A stretch of 64,000 nucleotides of DNA from Sphingomonas sp. Leaf412 (lineage in GTDB: Bacteria; Pseudomonadota; Alphaproteobacteria; Sphingomonadales; Sphingomonadaceae), in contig NZ_LMQP01000003.1 in assembly GCF_001425405.1 (NCBI RefSeq), positions 1,035,108 through 1,099,107 of the forward strand, written 5' to 3'. A program made the translations under genes and the position numbers. Below the pieces are notes generated by a model, which searched no databases, was not told the origin of the DNA, and saw only the letters and a program-made list of their open reading frames with translations. Positions 1 to 7,438 of this stretch are shown piece by piece. Within the stretch, counting starts at the first letter, position 1. Each line of letters begins with the position of its first letter.

Positions 1-1
1 G

Positions 2-364
2 GAGGCGTGGGGCGCGACGAAGTGGTCGCGCCACCTGATCGCAGTGTTCTCGCAGGGGGAGTGGCAGCCGGAGGGCATCCGGGTGGCTCCGCGCACCGAA
101 ACTGAGTGGGAACGCACCCACCGCTTCATGACCGGCCAGTATGCGCGGCACATGTTCGAGGGGGGCAAACTCGCCCGCGACAACCTCATCGTGCCCGGAC
201 GCGCGGCGAGCTGGCGTGAAGGACTGCGCCTCTTCTTCGCGGAGATGGAAGAGGATGTCGCGGCTATCATCCGCGAGCGGATTAAGGCTGGCGATTGGAC
301 CCCGAACGATCGTGACGCCTACGACGTGCAGGGACCGGCGATCCTGGGATGGGAGGCGTCGTGA
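2..364 (+). CDS. Hypothetical protein of the integrative element, 5' end possibly cut off
   Basis: This frame is open to the left edge of the window, so the gene may begin upstream; the first start codon inside the window is GTG at 44, which would give 106 residues. I do not recognise the family. The product is hydrophilic and probably helical, with tryptophans in WREGLRLFF and GDWTPND and a C-terminal GPAILGWEAS. Its TGA stop overlaps the ATG of the next gene (TGATG at 362-366), which suggests translational coupling with the genes leading to the integrase. It is most likely a cargo or accessory protein of the element. Confidence 0.5.
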   Translation, partial: EAWGATKWSRHLIAVFSQGEWQPEGIRVAPRTETEWERTHRFMTGQYARHMFEGGKLARDNLIVPGRAASWREGLRLFFAEMEEDVAAIIRERIKAGDWTPNDRDAYDVQGPAILGWEAS

Positions 365-675
365 TGGCGTCGCTCCCCGACCTCGACCGTCGCTTCTCTC
401 GGAAGATCGAGGCAGGCAAGGGCATCCAGCTTTCGGCGGATGACCTTGACCTGTTCGTATCGACCGGAGCCTATGACGTGTTCCGCCAGGCCGTCGCAGA
501 ATACCAGAGGACCCAATGCCAGCAACGAAACGCCCGAAGCCGATCTACCAGCGCGGCCAATTCGCCCTCTACGAACGGCCAGGGCGCAACCTCGAGATCG
601 TCTGGTATGACCACGAGCGACAGCGTGAGCGAAGCGCAAGCGCGGCTACGCGCGATCCTGAACAGGGACGACTAG
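364..675 (+). CDS. Hypothetical protein overlapping the integrase start
   Basis: An ATG at 364 overlaps the stop of the preceding gene and opens a 103-residue frame. The first half (LDRRFSRKIEAGKG, then a helix with DDLDLFVSTGAYDVF) looks like a real small helical protein. The second half is Ser/Thr/Arg-rich and lies entirely under the first 160 nt of the integrase gene in another frame. Either the two genes truly overlap by 160 nt or this protein is shorter in related elements. I do not recognise a family. Coupling to the gene before it supports expression; the low-complexity tail argues that only the first 50 or so residues are under selection. Confidence 0.5.
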   Translation: MASLPDLDRRFSRKIEAGKGIQLSADDLDLFVSTGAYDVFRQAVAEYQRTQCQQRNARSRSTSAANSPSTNGQGATSRSSGMTTSDSVSEAQARLRAILNRDD

Positions 676-1769
676 CCGTCGACCGCAAGTTCCTCGAGTC
701 CGAGGGCGCGCACCATTGCCCGACCTGTGGTCGGGCATGGGAAGCGTCCGGCAGTCCGCTGCTCTTGTCGCTCATTGCCGACTACCTCCTGCTGTCGACG
801 GGCAAGGCTGGCGAGAAGTCTGCCAGGACCCGGCTCGGTCACGTCGTGCGCTACATCAACACGAAGAACCCGGCGATGACCGCCGCCCAGGCGGACCAGA
901 AGTTTGCCGACGCCTTTCGCAAGTGGTTTGGAGCGGAGAAGATCACGAGCGGATCGCGAGGTGTAGTGGAGCGGAACCGATCCTTATCCTCGATTGAGGG
1001 AGCCTTGATGCAGCTTGCGGCGGCGATCAACGCCATGCCTGGACAGAAGGCCGGGTTCACCGTCATCCAGCAGAAAGAGGTCTCAGCCTCGCCGCAGTAC
1101 CGAGCCGACGTGCCGACGATCGCTGCCATGTTCAACTACTGCCTCCGGCCCGACGACAAGTCGGTTCGGCACTGGCGGAACCCCGACGAGATCAACGCCA
1201 ACCTCGTCGCTCGACGCGTAGAGGAGCGCGCGAACCTGTTGCGCTACCTCCGCGCGGCCGTCGCCACATGGGCGCGTCCCGATGCGCTCTACGACCTCCG
1301 CAAGCGGCAGTGGCACTCGGCGTCGGGCGTCCTCGACCTCAACCCGCCCAACCGGCGACAGACCCGGAAGCATCGACCCAAGGTGCCAGTCGCACGGCAG
1401 TTCGCTCCGCACCTGGATGACATGGGCGATGTCTGGCTGCCGGTGGCGTCGATCCGCGCAGCGTGGGACCGCACGGCGACCACGATCGGGCTGCCCGAGC
1501 ATGGAGAGGCGGGCGAGAAGCTCATTCGTCGTAGCATGGCCACGATCGCGCGCGGACGGATCGGCGAGGCACAGTGGCAGCAGGGCAAGATGATGCTCGG
1601 ACACGTCCGCGCCGACATCTCAGACATCTACGCTATCCGGGACACGGCCAACTTGGGACTGGCCCTCGCAGCAACCGAATCCATCATCGAAGAGGTCGAA
1701 TCGCTCGCTCCCGGAGCATTTTACCGCGAATTTACCGCAGCGGCTGGGAGGCTGACCGTCGCGGCTTAG
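516..1769 (+). CDS. Tyrosine recombinase / phage-type integrase
   Basis: This 417-residue protein would catalyse site-specific integration and excision of the element. The C-terminal catalytic domain shows an Arg in WARPDAL (about residue 254), a lysine-containing strand (RKHRPKVPV), the LIRRS arginine (about 339), LGH (His about 363) and the nucleophile Tyr in DIYAI (about 372). The N-terminal part has a CPTC pair (residues 68-71) after a GRNLEIVWYD strand, perhaps half of a metal-binding arm-type domain. The ATG at 516 has an AGAGGA-like ribosome site just upstream. The gene reads toward tRNA-Gly, its likely target. The catalytic residues look intact, so it is probably functional. Confidence 0.85.
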   Translation: MPATKRPKPIYQRGQFALYERPGRNLEIVWYDHERQRERSASAATRDPEQGRLAVDRKFLESEGAHHCPTCGRAWEASGSPLLLSLIADYLLLSTGKAGEKSARTRLGHVVRYINTKNPAMTAAQADQKFADAFRKWFGAEKITSGSRGVVERNRSLSSIEGALMQLAAAINAMPGQKAGFTVIQQKEVSASPQYRADVPTIAAMFNYCLRPDDKSVRHWRNPDEINANLVARRVEERANLLRYLRAAVATWARPDALYDLRKRQWHSASGVLDLNPPNRRQTRKHRPKVPVARQFAPHLDDMGDVWLPVASIRAAWDRTATTIGLPEHGEAGEKLIRRSMATIARGRIGEAQWQQGKMMLGHVRADISDIYAIRDTANLGLALAATESIIEEVESLAPGAFYREFTAAAGRLTVAA

Positions 1770-1802
1770 TCGCTAAGTCATTCGAAATACGTGAGAAAAT
1801 CA

Positions 1803-1876
1803 TGGAGCGGGTGAAGGGAATCGAACCCTCGTCGTAAGCTTGGGAAGCTTCTGCTCTGCCATTGAGCTACACCCGC
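1803..1876 (-). tRNA. tRNA-Gly (anticodon CCC)
   Basis: The reverse strand folds as a tRNA with a 7-bp acceptor stem (GCGGGTG / CACCCGC), a D arm with GAGC, an anticodon loop TTCCCAA giving anticodon CCC, and a GGTTCGATTCC T arm. The 3' CCA is encoded at 1805-1803. The anticodon stem and loop closely match bacterial tRNA-Gly(CCC), which reads GGG codons. Its 3' end faces the integrase gene, so it is the probable attachment site of the element to the left. Confidence 0.96.
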
Positions 1877-1936
1877 CCGGAAACCCGTTCCGAACGCCTG
1901 CGCGCTTGCCACAGGGTGGGCGGGGCGGTCAACCGG

Positions 1937-2806
1937 CTACAGGAAGGTGTCCAGCTCCGCCATGAAGCGGTCGAACTGGTCGTGGTGGAGCCAGTGGCCG
2001 GCATTCTCGAATTCCACCACGCGGGCGTGGCGGAAATGTTTGATGCGGCCGTCCTTTTCGGGGTTCGATGCCCAGCTGTCGGCGCCGTAGAGCAGCAGCG
2101 TCGGGCAATCGATCGCCTGCCACAGTTTCTCCAGCTCCTCCTGCGGCATGTCGTGGAAGGGCCAGACGTTCAGGTGATTGTCGAACTTCCAGCTCCACGT
2201 GCCGTCCTCGTTCCGGCTCATGCCGTGCACGGTCAGGTGGTGGGCCTGTTCGTCCGTCAGATACGTGTTCTCCGCCTTCATCCGCGACAGCGCGTCGGCG
2301 AAGGTGGCGTAGCGTCTGGGCAGGCGGGCGGCGGCGGCGTGCTTGTCCGCGATCCACGTGCGCCAGCGGTCGGCGAAGGGCGTCTGCGCGCGGTCGGCGA
2401 GGACCTTCGGCGAGGGGCCAAGCCCCTCGATCGCGACGATGCGGCGGACCAGGTCGGGATAGAGGCCGGCGAAGCGCAGCGACACGTTGCCGCCCAGCGA
2501 ATGCGACACGATCGTCACCGGGCCGCGATCGAGCTGTCGTACCAGTTGCGCCAGGTCGTAGACGAAGGCCGCGGTGTCGTAATTGCCGTCGGGCGCCCAT
2601 TGGCTGTCGCCATGGCCGCGCAGGTCGGGCGCGACGACGTGCCAATCGTGGCGCAGCCGTTCCGCCACCCAGTCCCAGCTGCGTCCGTGGTCGCGCCCGC
2701 CGTGGACCAGCACCAGCGGCGGCGCATCGCGGTTGCCCCAGTCGGCATAATGCAGGCGCAGGCGTTGCGAGATGAAGCTGTTGGAGCTGGGAGCCGTCAG
2801 TGTCAT
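1937..2806 (-). CDS. Alpha/beta hydrolase
   Basis: A 289-residue serine hydrolase of the alpha/beta fold, probably cytoplasmic, acting on an ester, epoxide or C-C substrate that cannot be named. It has the oxyanion-loop HGG (LVLVHGGRDHG), a nucleophile elbow SHSLGG, and a late histidine in NAGHWLHHDQF; the acid is probably in the LLLYGADSW loop. The central cap region (KAENTYLTDEQAHH) is typical of haloalkane-dehalogenase-like hydrolases. I chose the ATG at 2806; a non-ATG start 12 codons upstream is possible but adds no recognisable sequence. It is divergent from the metallophosphoesterase at 2903. Confidence 0.85.
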   Translation of the reverse strand: MTLTAPSSNSFISQRLRLHYADWGNRDAPPLVLVHGGRDHGRSWDWVAERLRHDWHVVAPDLRGHGDSQWAPDGNYDTAAFVYDLAQLVRQLDRGPVTIVSHSLGGNVSLRFAGLYPDLVRRIVAIEGLGPSPKVLADRAQTPFADRWRTWIADKHAAAARLPRRYATFADALSRMKAENTYLTDEQAHHLTVHGMSRNEDGTWSWKFDNHLNVWPFHDMPQEELEKLWQAIDCPTLLLYGADSWASNPEKDGRIKHFRHARVVEFENAGHWLHHDQFDRFMAELDTFL

Positions 2807-2902
2807 GACGCCCGCATCGCCATGAAAGCGGGCTCGCGTCAACCGGCGCGGGACCCGACGCGCGCCGGTGCGTTATCGCGGTTCCATCTGATACGAGGCT
2901 GA

Positions 2903-3694
2903 ATGACCAAGCTATTCCATGTCAGCGATGTCCATTTCGGGGCCGAGGACCCGGATGCCGTCGCCTGGTTCTCCGCCTGTGTCGCGCGCGAGAAGCCCGA
3001 TGCGGTCATCATGACCGGCGACCTGACGATGCGGGCGACGACGAAGGAGTTCGAGGCGGGGGGCGCCTGGCTGCGCGACCTGGGCGTGCCGGTGACGCTG
3101 GAGGTGGGGAACCACGACCTGCCGTATTACTGGGACCCGATCCGGCGCTTCTTCTCGCCCTATTCGCGCTACGCCGCGGTGGAGAAGATGATCGAGAAGC
3201 CGCTGGAGGTGGACGGGATCACGGTCATTCCGCTGAAGACGACGGCGCGGGCGCAGTGGCGCTGGAACTGGTCGAAGGGGCGGGTCAGCACGGGATCGCT
3301 GCGCCGCGCCCTCGCGCTGATCGAGGCCGCGCCGAAGGGGAACCTCATCTTCGTCGCGGGGCACCATCCGCTGATCGAAGGCGGGACGAAGGGCACGGCG
3401 AAGACGCGGCGGGGGGATATCGCGCTGGCGGCGCTGGCGGGGGCGGGGGCGCATGCGGTGCTGTCGGGGCATGTCCACGATCCGTTCGACGTGCCGGTGG
3501 AGCGCGGGCAATGGACGGTGCGGCTGATCGGGGCCGGGACGCTGTCGCGGCGCACGCGCGCGACGCCGCCGTCGTTCAACGAGATCCGCGTGATGGGCGA
3601 CCGGTTCGAGACGCTGGTCCGGACGCTGTCCGACGAACCGAGCCGCGCGATCAGCGAGACGACGCGGAGCGGGGAGGGCGTCCCGATCGGCTAA
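2903..3694 (+). CDS. Metallophosphoesterase
   Basis: A 263-residue calcineurin-like phosphoesterase. The metal-binding motifs appear in order: DVHFG (DxH), GDLT, GNHD, GHHP and GHVH, which together bind a binuclear metal centre. The length and motifs fit class III cyclic-nucleotide phosphodiesterases and related enzymes, but substrate cannot be told from motifs alone. There is no signal peptide or membrane segment, so it should be cytoplasmic. The ATG at 2903 follows the divergent promoter region shared with the hydrolase gene at 2806. Confidence 0.88.
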   Translation: MTKLFHVSDVHFGAEDPDAVAWFSACVAREKPDAVIMTGDLTMRATTKEFEAGGAWLRDLGVPVTLEVGNHDLPYYWDPIRRFFSPYSRYAAVEKMIEKPLEVDGITVIPLKTTARAQWRWNWSKGRVSTGSLRRALALIEAAPKGNLIFVAGHHPLIEGGTKGTAKTRRGDIALAALAGAGAHAVLSGHVHDPFDVPVERGQWTVRLIGAGTLSRRTRATPPSFNEIRVMGDRFETLVRTLSDEPSRAISETTRSGEGVPIG

Positions 3695-4082
3695 GCCACT
3701 GTTTTCGTTCGGGTGGTGAGTCGCGAATGTTGCGAATGTTGAGGCGATCGCGCGTAACGGCGCCGGGGGCGGTCTGGTCCCACGGGCACGCGTTCGCGTG
3801 CTCGCGGGCCATCGAACCTGCGGCCCGGTGGACCCCGGAACACATCCGGGGTGACGCGGGCTGTTCGCCCGGACGATATGGCGATCGGTCCGATGGGGCG
3901 AGGCGTTTCGTGAGAAAGAGCTTGGGGTTGTCGGTATAGCCGGCGCGGCGGCTGTAGGACAGGGGCGCTGGCGCAGCAGGCAGCATCAAGCACCATTGTG
4001 CTCCCGCGAAGGCGGGAGCCCAGACTGGGTCCCCGCCTTCGCGGGGACACACACCGTATGGCCGGTGCCGAAGCCCGGGCGC
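3695..4082. other. Intergenic region of repeats without a convincing gene
   Basis: This 388-nt gap lies between convergent genes. It holds a degenerate palindromic element around 3830-3862 (ggaccccgg / ccggggtga arms) and the perfect 59-nt repeat at 3993-4051. Frames here translate repeat sequence on both strands and have no family resemblance, so I call no gene. Confidence 0.6.
3993..4051. repeat. 59-nt palindromic repeat, copy 1
   Basis: It consists of two hairpins: ctcccgcgaaggcgggag and tccccgccttcgcgggga, joined by cccagactggg, which is itself an inverted repeat. The exact reverse complement of all 59 nt occurs at 61577-61635. It lies just beyond the 3' end of the small HTH gene (minus strand), as expected of REP-like intergenic elements. 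Confidence 0.85.
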
Positions 4083-4268
4083 CTATCGCAGCTTCGCGAT
4101 CTCCAGTCCGTCGGCCTTGGCGCGGTCCTTCACCGATTCCTCGCTGCGGGTCAGCGCCTTCGCGATCGCCTTCAGCGCCATGCCCTTCTTCGCCAGCAGG
4201 TGCAGCTTCTGGATCTCGTCCGTCTTCCACGGCTGTCGGTGGCGTTCGAAGCCTTCGCCCTTAGCCAT
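4083..4268 (-). CDS. Small helix-turn-helix-like protein
   Basis: A 61-residue basic protein with the pattern PWKTDEIQKLHLLAKKG then ALKAIAKALTRSEESVK. This resembles the N-terminal HTH of GcrA and other Myb/SANT-like small DNA-binding proteins (tryptophan, helix, then a recognition helix starting at RSEESV). DNA binding is an inference from that pattern. Its ATG lies inside the last codons of the MAPEG gene (ATGGCTAA, 8-nt overlap), so the two are translationally coupled. An upstream in-frame start at 4289 would add seven residues but lies inside the MAPEG gene. Confidence 0.75.
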   Translation of the reverse strand: MAKGEGFERHRQPWKTDEIQKLHLLAKKGMALKAIAKALTRSEESVKDRAKADGLEIAKLR

Positions 4269-4692
4269 GGAACACCGCCATCCCCGCATGAAGCGTCATC
4301 GCCGCGAGGCAGAGGGTGGACAGCGCGAACAGCGGAAAGCGGATGCCGACGCGGTTCACGGTCGCCTGGACGATCGAATGCGCGATCCGCAGGCCGACAT
4401 AGCCCCAGGCCAGCCACGTGTTGAAGCCGTTTCCCGTGCCGGTCATCGCCAGTACGATGGCGATGGCGTAGAAGATCGTCGGCTGTTCCATCAGGTGATT
4501 GTAGTTGTGCGCGGGCCAGTTGACCGTCGCGGGCAGCGCGCGGTCGGCGTCGCCGGTCTTGGAGCCGGTCAGGGTGCGCAGGTCCACACCCGCCGCCTTC
4601 AGCGCGGGCATCCGCCGTGCCAGCATCCACACGCACATCACCAGCGTCCATGCGACCAGCACGACGACAGGTTTCAGAATGTCGTGATCCAT
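4261..4692 (-). CDS. MAPEG family membrane protein
   Basis: A 143-residue integral membrane protein with about four hydrophobic segments. The segment with RALPATVNWPAHNYNHLMEQPTIFY (residues roughly 51-75, paraphrased) carries the N-x-x-E-x-x-P core of MAPEG proteins, the family that includes membrane glutathione transferases. Bacterial members are mostly of unknown substrate. It is the first gene of a two-gene unit with the HTH-like protein, sharing 8 nt with it. The start ATG at 4692 is preceded by a GGGGAA purine run. Confidence 0.85.
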   Translation of the reverse strand: MDHDILKPVVVLVAWTLVMCVWMLARRMPALKAAGVDLRTLTGSKTGDADRALPATVNWPAHNYNHLMEQPTIFYAIAIVLAMTGTGNGFNTWLAWGYVGLRIAHSIVQATVNRVGIRFPLFALSTLCLAAMTLHAGMAVFHG

Positions 4693-4758
4693 GAACGGCG
4701 TTCCCCGATTACCTGCCGGGCGTGCCGGATTTGGTCGGGGTTGGCAACGGGCCGGACG

Positions 4759-4864
4759 TCACGGGAGTAAATCCCGTGAGCCTGCCCCCGCGGCGGCGGG
4801 GGTCGAACGCGGGCAGTTTGCCCGCGCCGGCCGGCGTGCGCCGTCTCGCAAGTAGCTTCGCTAC
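4759..4864. repeat. Cluster of short hairpins
   Basis: Successive inverted repeats fill the gap between the DHS-like gene stop and the MAPEG start. They are TCACGGGA/TCCCGTGA (4759-4779), CCCCCGC/GCGGGGG (4785-4802), CGCGGGCA/TGCCCGCG (4808-4826), CGCCGGCCGGCG (4825-4836) and GTAGC/GCTAC (4852-4864). None has a clear U-run, so these may be processing or repeat elements rather than a classical terminator. Confidence 0.6.
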
Positions 4865-4875
4865 CCGCGTGCGGC

Positions 4876-5955
4876 TTACGCGAACAGTTTCGCCCAGCCG
4901 CGCTTGGCGCGGTCCTTCCAGTGGCCGCGGTGATAGGCGTCGGACGCCAGCAGCGGCATGACGCTGCCCGCTTCGGCGAACACCATCTGCTCGATGCCGG
5001 TGTTGACCTTGCCCCAGCTCGCCGCCTCCTGAAGCGTCGAGGAGGAACAGGCGCCGTCGCGCACGTCGGCGACGGTGATCTGCACGGCGTACTTATGCAC
5101 CTCGACATCGTCGTGGCCGAGGATTTCGGCGCACACGACGGTGTCCTGGATGAAGTTCTTCGGCACGCCGCCGCCGATCATCAGCAGGCCGGTGACCCCC
5201 GCCTCGATCTTGATCTGCGTCAGCTCCCGAAAATCGGCGATGGCGTCGAGCAGCAGGTACGGCTTGCCCGCCTTCGCGCGGTCGACCTGATGCTTGACGA
5301 GGCCGAAGCCCGCGGAGCTGTCCACGAACGCGGGGCAGAAGATCGGCACGTCATGCTCGTAAGCCAGCTTGACGAGGCTGTTGTCCTTCTTGCCATGTTC
5401 AACCAGATACTTGCCCATCTCGCGGATGAAGGCGCGGCTGCTGTACGCCTTGGGCTCCAGCGATTCCGCGATCTCGAAAATGGTGTGGTCGACGTTCTGG
5501 AGCGCTTCCTCGTCGATATACGTGTCGTAGATGCGGTCGATGTACAGCGAGCGCAACGTGTCGTCGTCGGGGATCTCCAGCGCCTGATAATGCTTGTGAC
5601 CCAGCCCTTCGAAGAAGTCCATGTCGACGATCGTCGCGCCGGTGGCGACGATGACGTCGACCATGTTGTTGCGGACCAGTTCGGCATACAGGTCCATGCA
5701 TCCGCCCGCGCTGGTCGAGCCCGCGATGACGAGGACGACGGTGCAGTCCCTGTCGGCCAGCATGTCGTTGTAGATCTTCGTCGCACGGCCCAGGTCGCGG
5801 CTGGTGAAGCTCATGTCCGCCATCGCGTCGACGATCGGGCGCGCGTCGAACGACGTGATGTCGATATGCTTCACCTGCTTGGACAGCAGTTCCGCCTTGC
5901 GCGTGTCGTTGATCGGCGCGTTCGCCGCGGCGGTCTTGGTCAGGGTGTCGGTCAT
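4876..5955 (-). CDS. Deoxyhypusine-synthase-like enzyme, probable homospermidine synthase
   Basis: A 359-residue NAD-dependent enzyme of the deoxyhypusine synthase fold. Bacteria lack eIF5A, and bacterial homologues beside polyamine genes are thought to make homospermidine from putrescine. The fold shows AGSTSAGG, GATIVD and a GGGVPKNF loop (Lys about 266). A conserved EAASWGK (Lys about 316) corresponds to the catalytic lysine of eukaryotic DHS. The eukaryotic loop has KHH where this protein has KNF. ATG 5955 is chosen because GAGGATT lies just upstream. It is probably co-transcribed after the ornithine decarboxylase at 7299-6058, which would supply putrescine; a palindromic repeat sits between them. 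Confidence 0.85.
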   Translation of the reverse strand: MTDTLTKTAAANAPINDTRKAELLSKQVKHIDITSFDARPIVDAMADMSFTSRDLGRATKIYNDMLADRDCTVVLVIAGSTSAGGCMDLYAELVRNNMVDVIVATGATIVDMDFFEGLGHKHYQALEIPDDDTLRSLYIDRIYDTYIDEEALQNVDHTIFEIAESLEPKAYSSRAFIREMGKYLVEHGKKDNSLVKLAYEHDVPIFCPAFVDSSAGFGLVKHQVDRAKAGKPYLLLDAIADFRELTQIKIEAGVTGLLMIGGGVPKNFIQDTVVCAEILGHDDVEVHKYAVQITVADVRDGACSSSTLQEAASWGKVNTGIEQMVFAEAGSVMPLLASDAYHRGHWKDRAKRGWAKLFA

Positions 5956-5976
5956 GAGAATCCTCAAGCAAATAGC

Positions 5977-6039
5977 CGTCACCCCAGCGGACGCTGGGGT
6001 CTCATGCGGCTTGAGACCCCAGCGTCCGCCGGGGTGACG
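5977..6039. repeat. Palindromic repeat inside the polyamine operon
   Basis: Two arms read cgtcaccccagcggacgctg and, inverted, cagcgtccgccggggtgacg, separated by a short spacer with a second small inverted repeat (tctcatgcggcttgaga). It lies between the ornithine decarboxylase stop and the DHS-like gene start, so it would be transcribed as a stable hairpin in a two-gene mRNA. Confidence 0.8.
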
Positions 6040-6057
6040 TGATGTGATGTGCGAGCG

Positions 6058-7299
6058 TTACAGCTTCACGACGTTCGAGGCGACCCCGACATCGTCGGCG
6101 CGCTCCACGACGGTATAGAGCGAGACCATCGGCTCGTCGGCGGCGACGACGGTCTCGTCCGAGCCGAAGCCGTTGAACGCGGTCCGCATCGCGCAGCCAT
6201 AGGCGCCGAGCATCCCGATCTCGATATAGTCGCCGGTGCGGATGTCCGCGGGCAACTCGAACGGACCGGCCATGTGGTCGATATCGTCGCAGGTCGGGCC
6301 GTAGAAGCTGAAGCCGTGATCGCGGACGGTCGATTCCGGTTCGCGCAGCAACGCGACCGGGAAGCGCCAGCCGACGTGCGCGGCATCGAACAGCGCGCCA
6401 TAGGCACCGTCGTTGATGTACAGCTCGCTGCCGCGACGCTTCTCGACCCGTACCACCAAGCTGGAATATTCCGCGCACAGCGCGCGGCCCGGCTCCGCCC
6501 ACAATTCGGCCGAATAGCTGATCGGCAGGCTTTCGAACGCGCGATGGATCGTCTCGAAATAGCGCTCCAGCGGCGGCGGGGTCATGCCCGGATAGGCGGA
6601 CGGGAAGCCGCCGCCAACGTCGATCACGTCCACCGTCACCGCGGCCTCCACGATGGCGGCGCGCACGCGCTCCATCGCCTCGGCATAGGCGTCCGGGGTC
6701 ATCGCCTGCGAGCCGACGTGGAAGCAGATGCCGAGCGCATCCGCGGCTTGTCGCGCCGCGAACAGCAATTCCTTCGCCTCCTGCGGGGAGACGCCGAACT
6801 TCGATGCCAGGCTGAGCTTCGAATATTCCGACGACACGCGCAGGCGGACGCACAACGTCAGGTCGCTGGCGTGGCGGGTCGCGCGCTGAATCTTCTCCAG
6901 CTCCTCCATGCTGTCGAGGCTGAAGGTGCGGACGCCGTGCGTGAAATACGCCTCCGCGATCGCTTCCTCGGCCTTGACCGGGTGCATGAAGCACAGGGTC
7001 GCGTCGGGCAACGTGCGCGCGACGAGGCGGACCTCCGCGATGGAGGCCACGTCGTAATGCGTGATGCCGTTGTCCCACAGAATCCGGATCAGCTCCGGAC
7101 TCGGGTTCGCCTTCACCGCATACATCGCGCGACCCGGAAACTTCTCGACGAAGAATCGGGCGGCACGGCCTGCGGCGTGCGGACGAACGAGCGTGACCGG
7201 CTGGACCGGCTGACGCTGGGCGATTTCGATCGCTCCCGACACTCGGTCGGAAGTCTTCGACGGGGCAGCTAGCCCCAGCGCGCGAGGATGCTGGTGCAA
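6058..7299 (-). CDS. Ornithine decarboxylase (group IV / eukaryotic-like fold)
   Basis: A 413-residue PLP enzyme that decarboxylates ornithine (possibly also lysine) to putrescine. It has YAVKANP with the Schiff-base lysine, HVGSQ, GGGFPSAYPG, EPGRAL, and the active-site cysteine in GPTCDDID, all as in alanine-racemase-fold decarboxylases. The first ATG-encoded Met lies inside YAVKAN, too late to be the start. A TTG at 7299 gives MHQHPRALGLAAPSK and has a perfect GGAGG nine nt upstream, so I take TTG as the start. It is the first gene of an operon with the DHS-like enzyme, and divergent from the dehydratase at 7439 across 139 nt. Confidence 0.9.
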   Translation of the reverse strand: MHQHPRALGLAAPSKTSDRVSGAIEIAQRQPVQPVTLVRPHAAGRAARFFVEKFPGRAMYAVKANPSPELIRILWDNGITHYDVASIAEVRLVARTLPDATLCFMHPVKAEEAIAEAYFTHGVRTFSLDSMEELEKIQRATRHASDLTLCVRLRVSSEYSKLSLASKFGVSPQEAKELLFAARQAADALGICFHVGSQAMTPDAYAEAMERVRAAIVEAAVTVDVIDVGGGFPSAYPGMTPPPLERYFETIHRAFESLPISYSAELWAEPGRALCAEYSSLVVRVEKRRGSELYINDGAYGALFDAAHVGWRFPVALLREPESTVRDHGFSFYGPTCDDIDHMAGPFELPADIRTGDYIEIGMLGAYGCAMRTAFNGFGSDETVVAADEPMVSLYTVVERADDVGVASNVVKL

Positions 7300-7438
7300 A
7301 TCAAGGGACCTCCAATTGCCTTGCGGCAGACGACCACGAAAGCTGCCTTGCGGTTGGAAGTCCCATGGGGCAGCGGAAGCGCGAAGTAGGGTCGCGGTTT
7401 CGCGATGTAAAGTGGCTGCTGCGACGAAAGGTGCGATT

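Larger units (their letters stand above)
1..1802. mobile_element. Right end of a tRNA-Gly-integrated element
   Basis: A tyrosine recombinase gene ends 34 nt from the 3' end of tRNA-Gly(CCC), with two unrecognised small genes upstream of it. An integrase lying against a tRNA 3' end is the usual arrangement for genomic islands and prophages that recombine into the tRNA and restore its 3' part. The element should therefore extend left out of the window, with the attachment core inside the tRNA 3' half (about 1803-1850). The second att copy would be a partial tRNA repeat beyond the left edge and cannot be seen here. The boundary is inferred from gene order, not from a direct repeat. Confidence 0.7.

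Noticed and set aside
1862..2902. 346-residue plus-strand frame opposite the alpha/beta hydrolase
   Set aside because: It begins inside the tRNA-Gly gene and has no domain; the hydrolase motifs are on the other strand.
3651..4230. Open frames across the region after the metallophosphoesterase
   Set aside because: They translate palindromic repeats on both strands; typical shadow frames.
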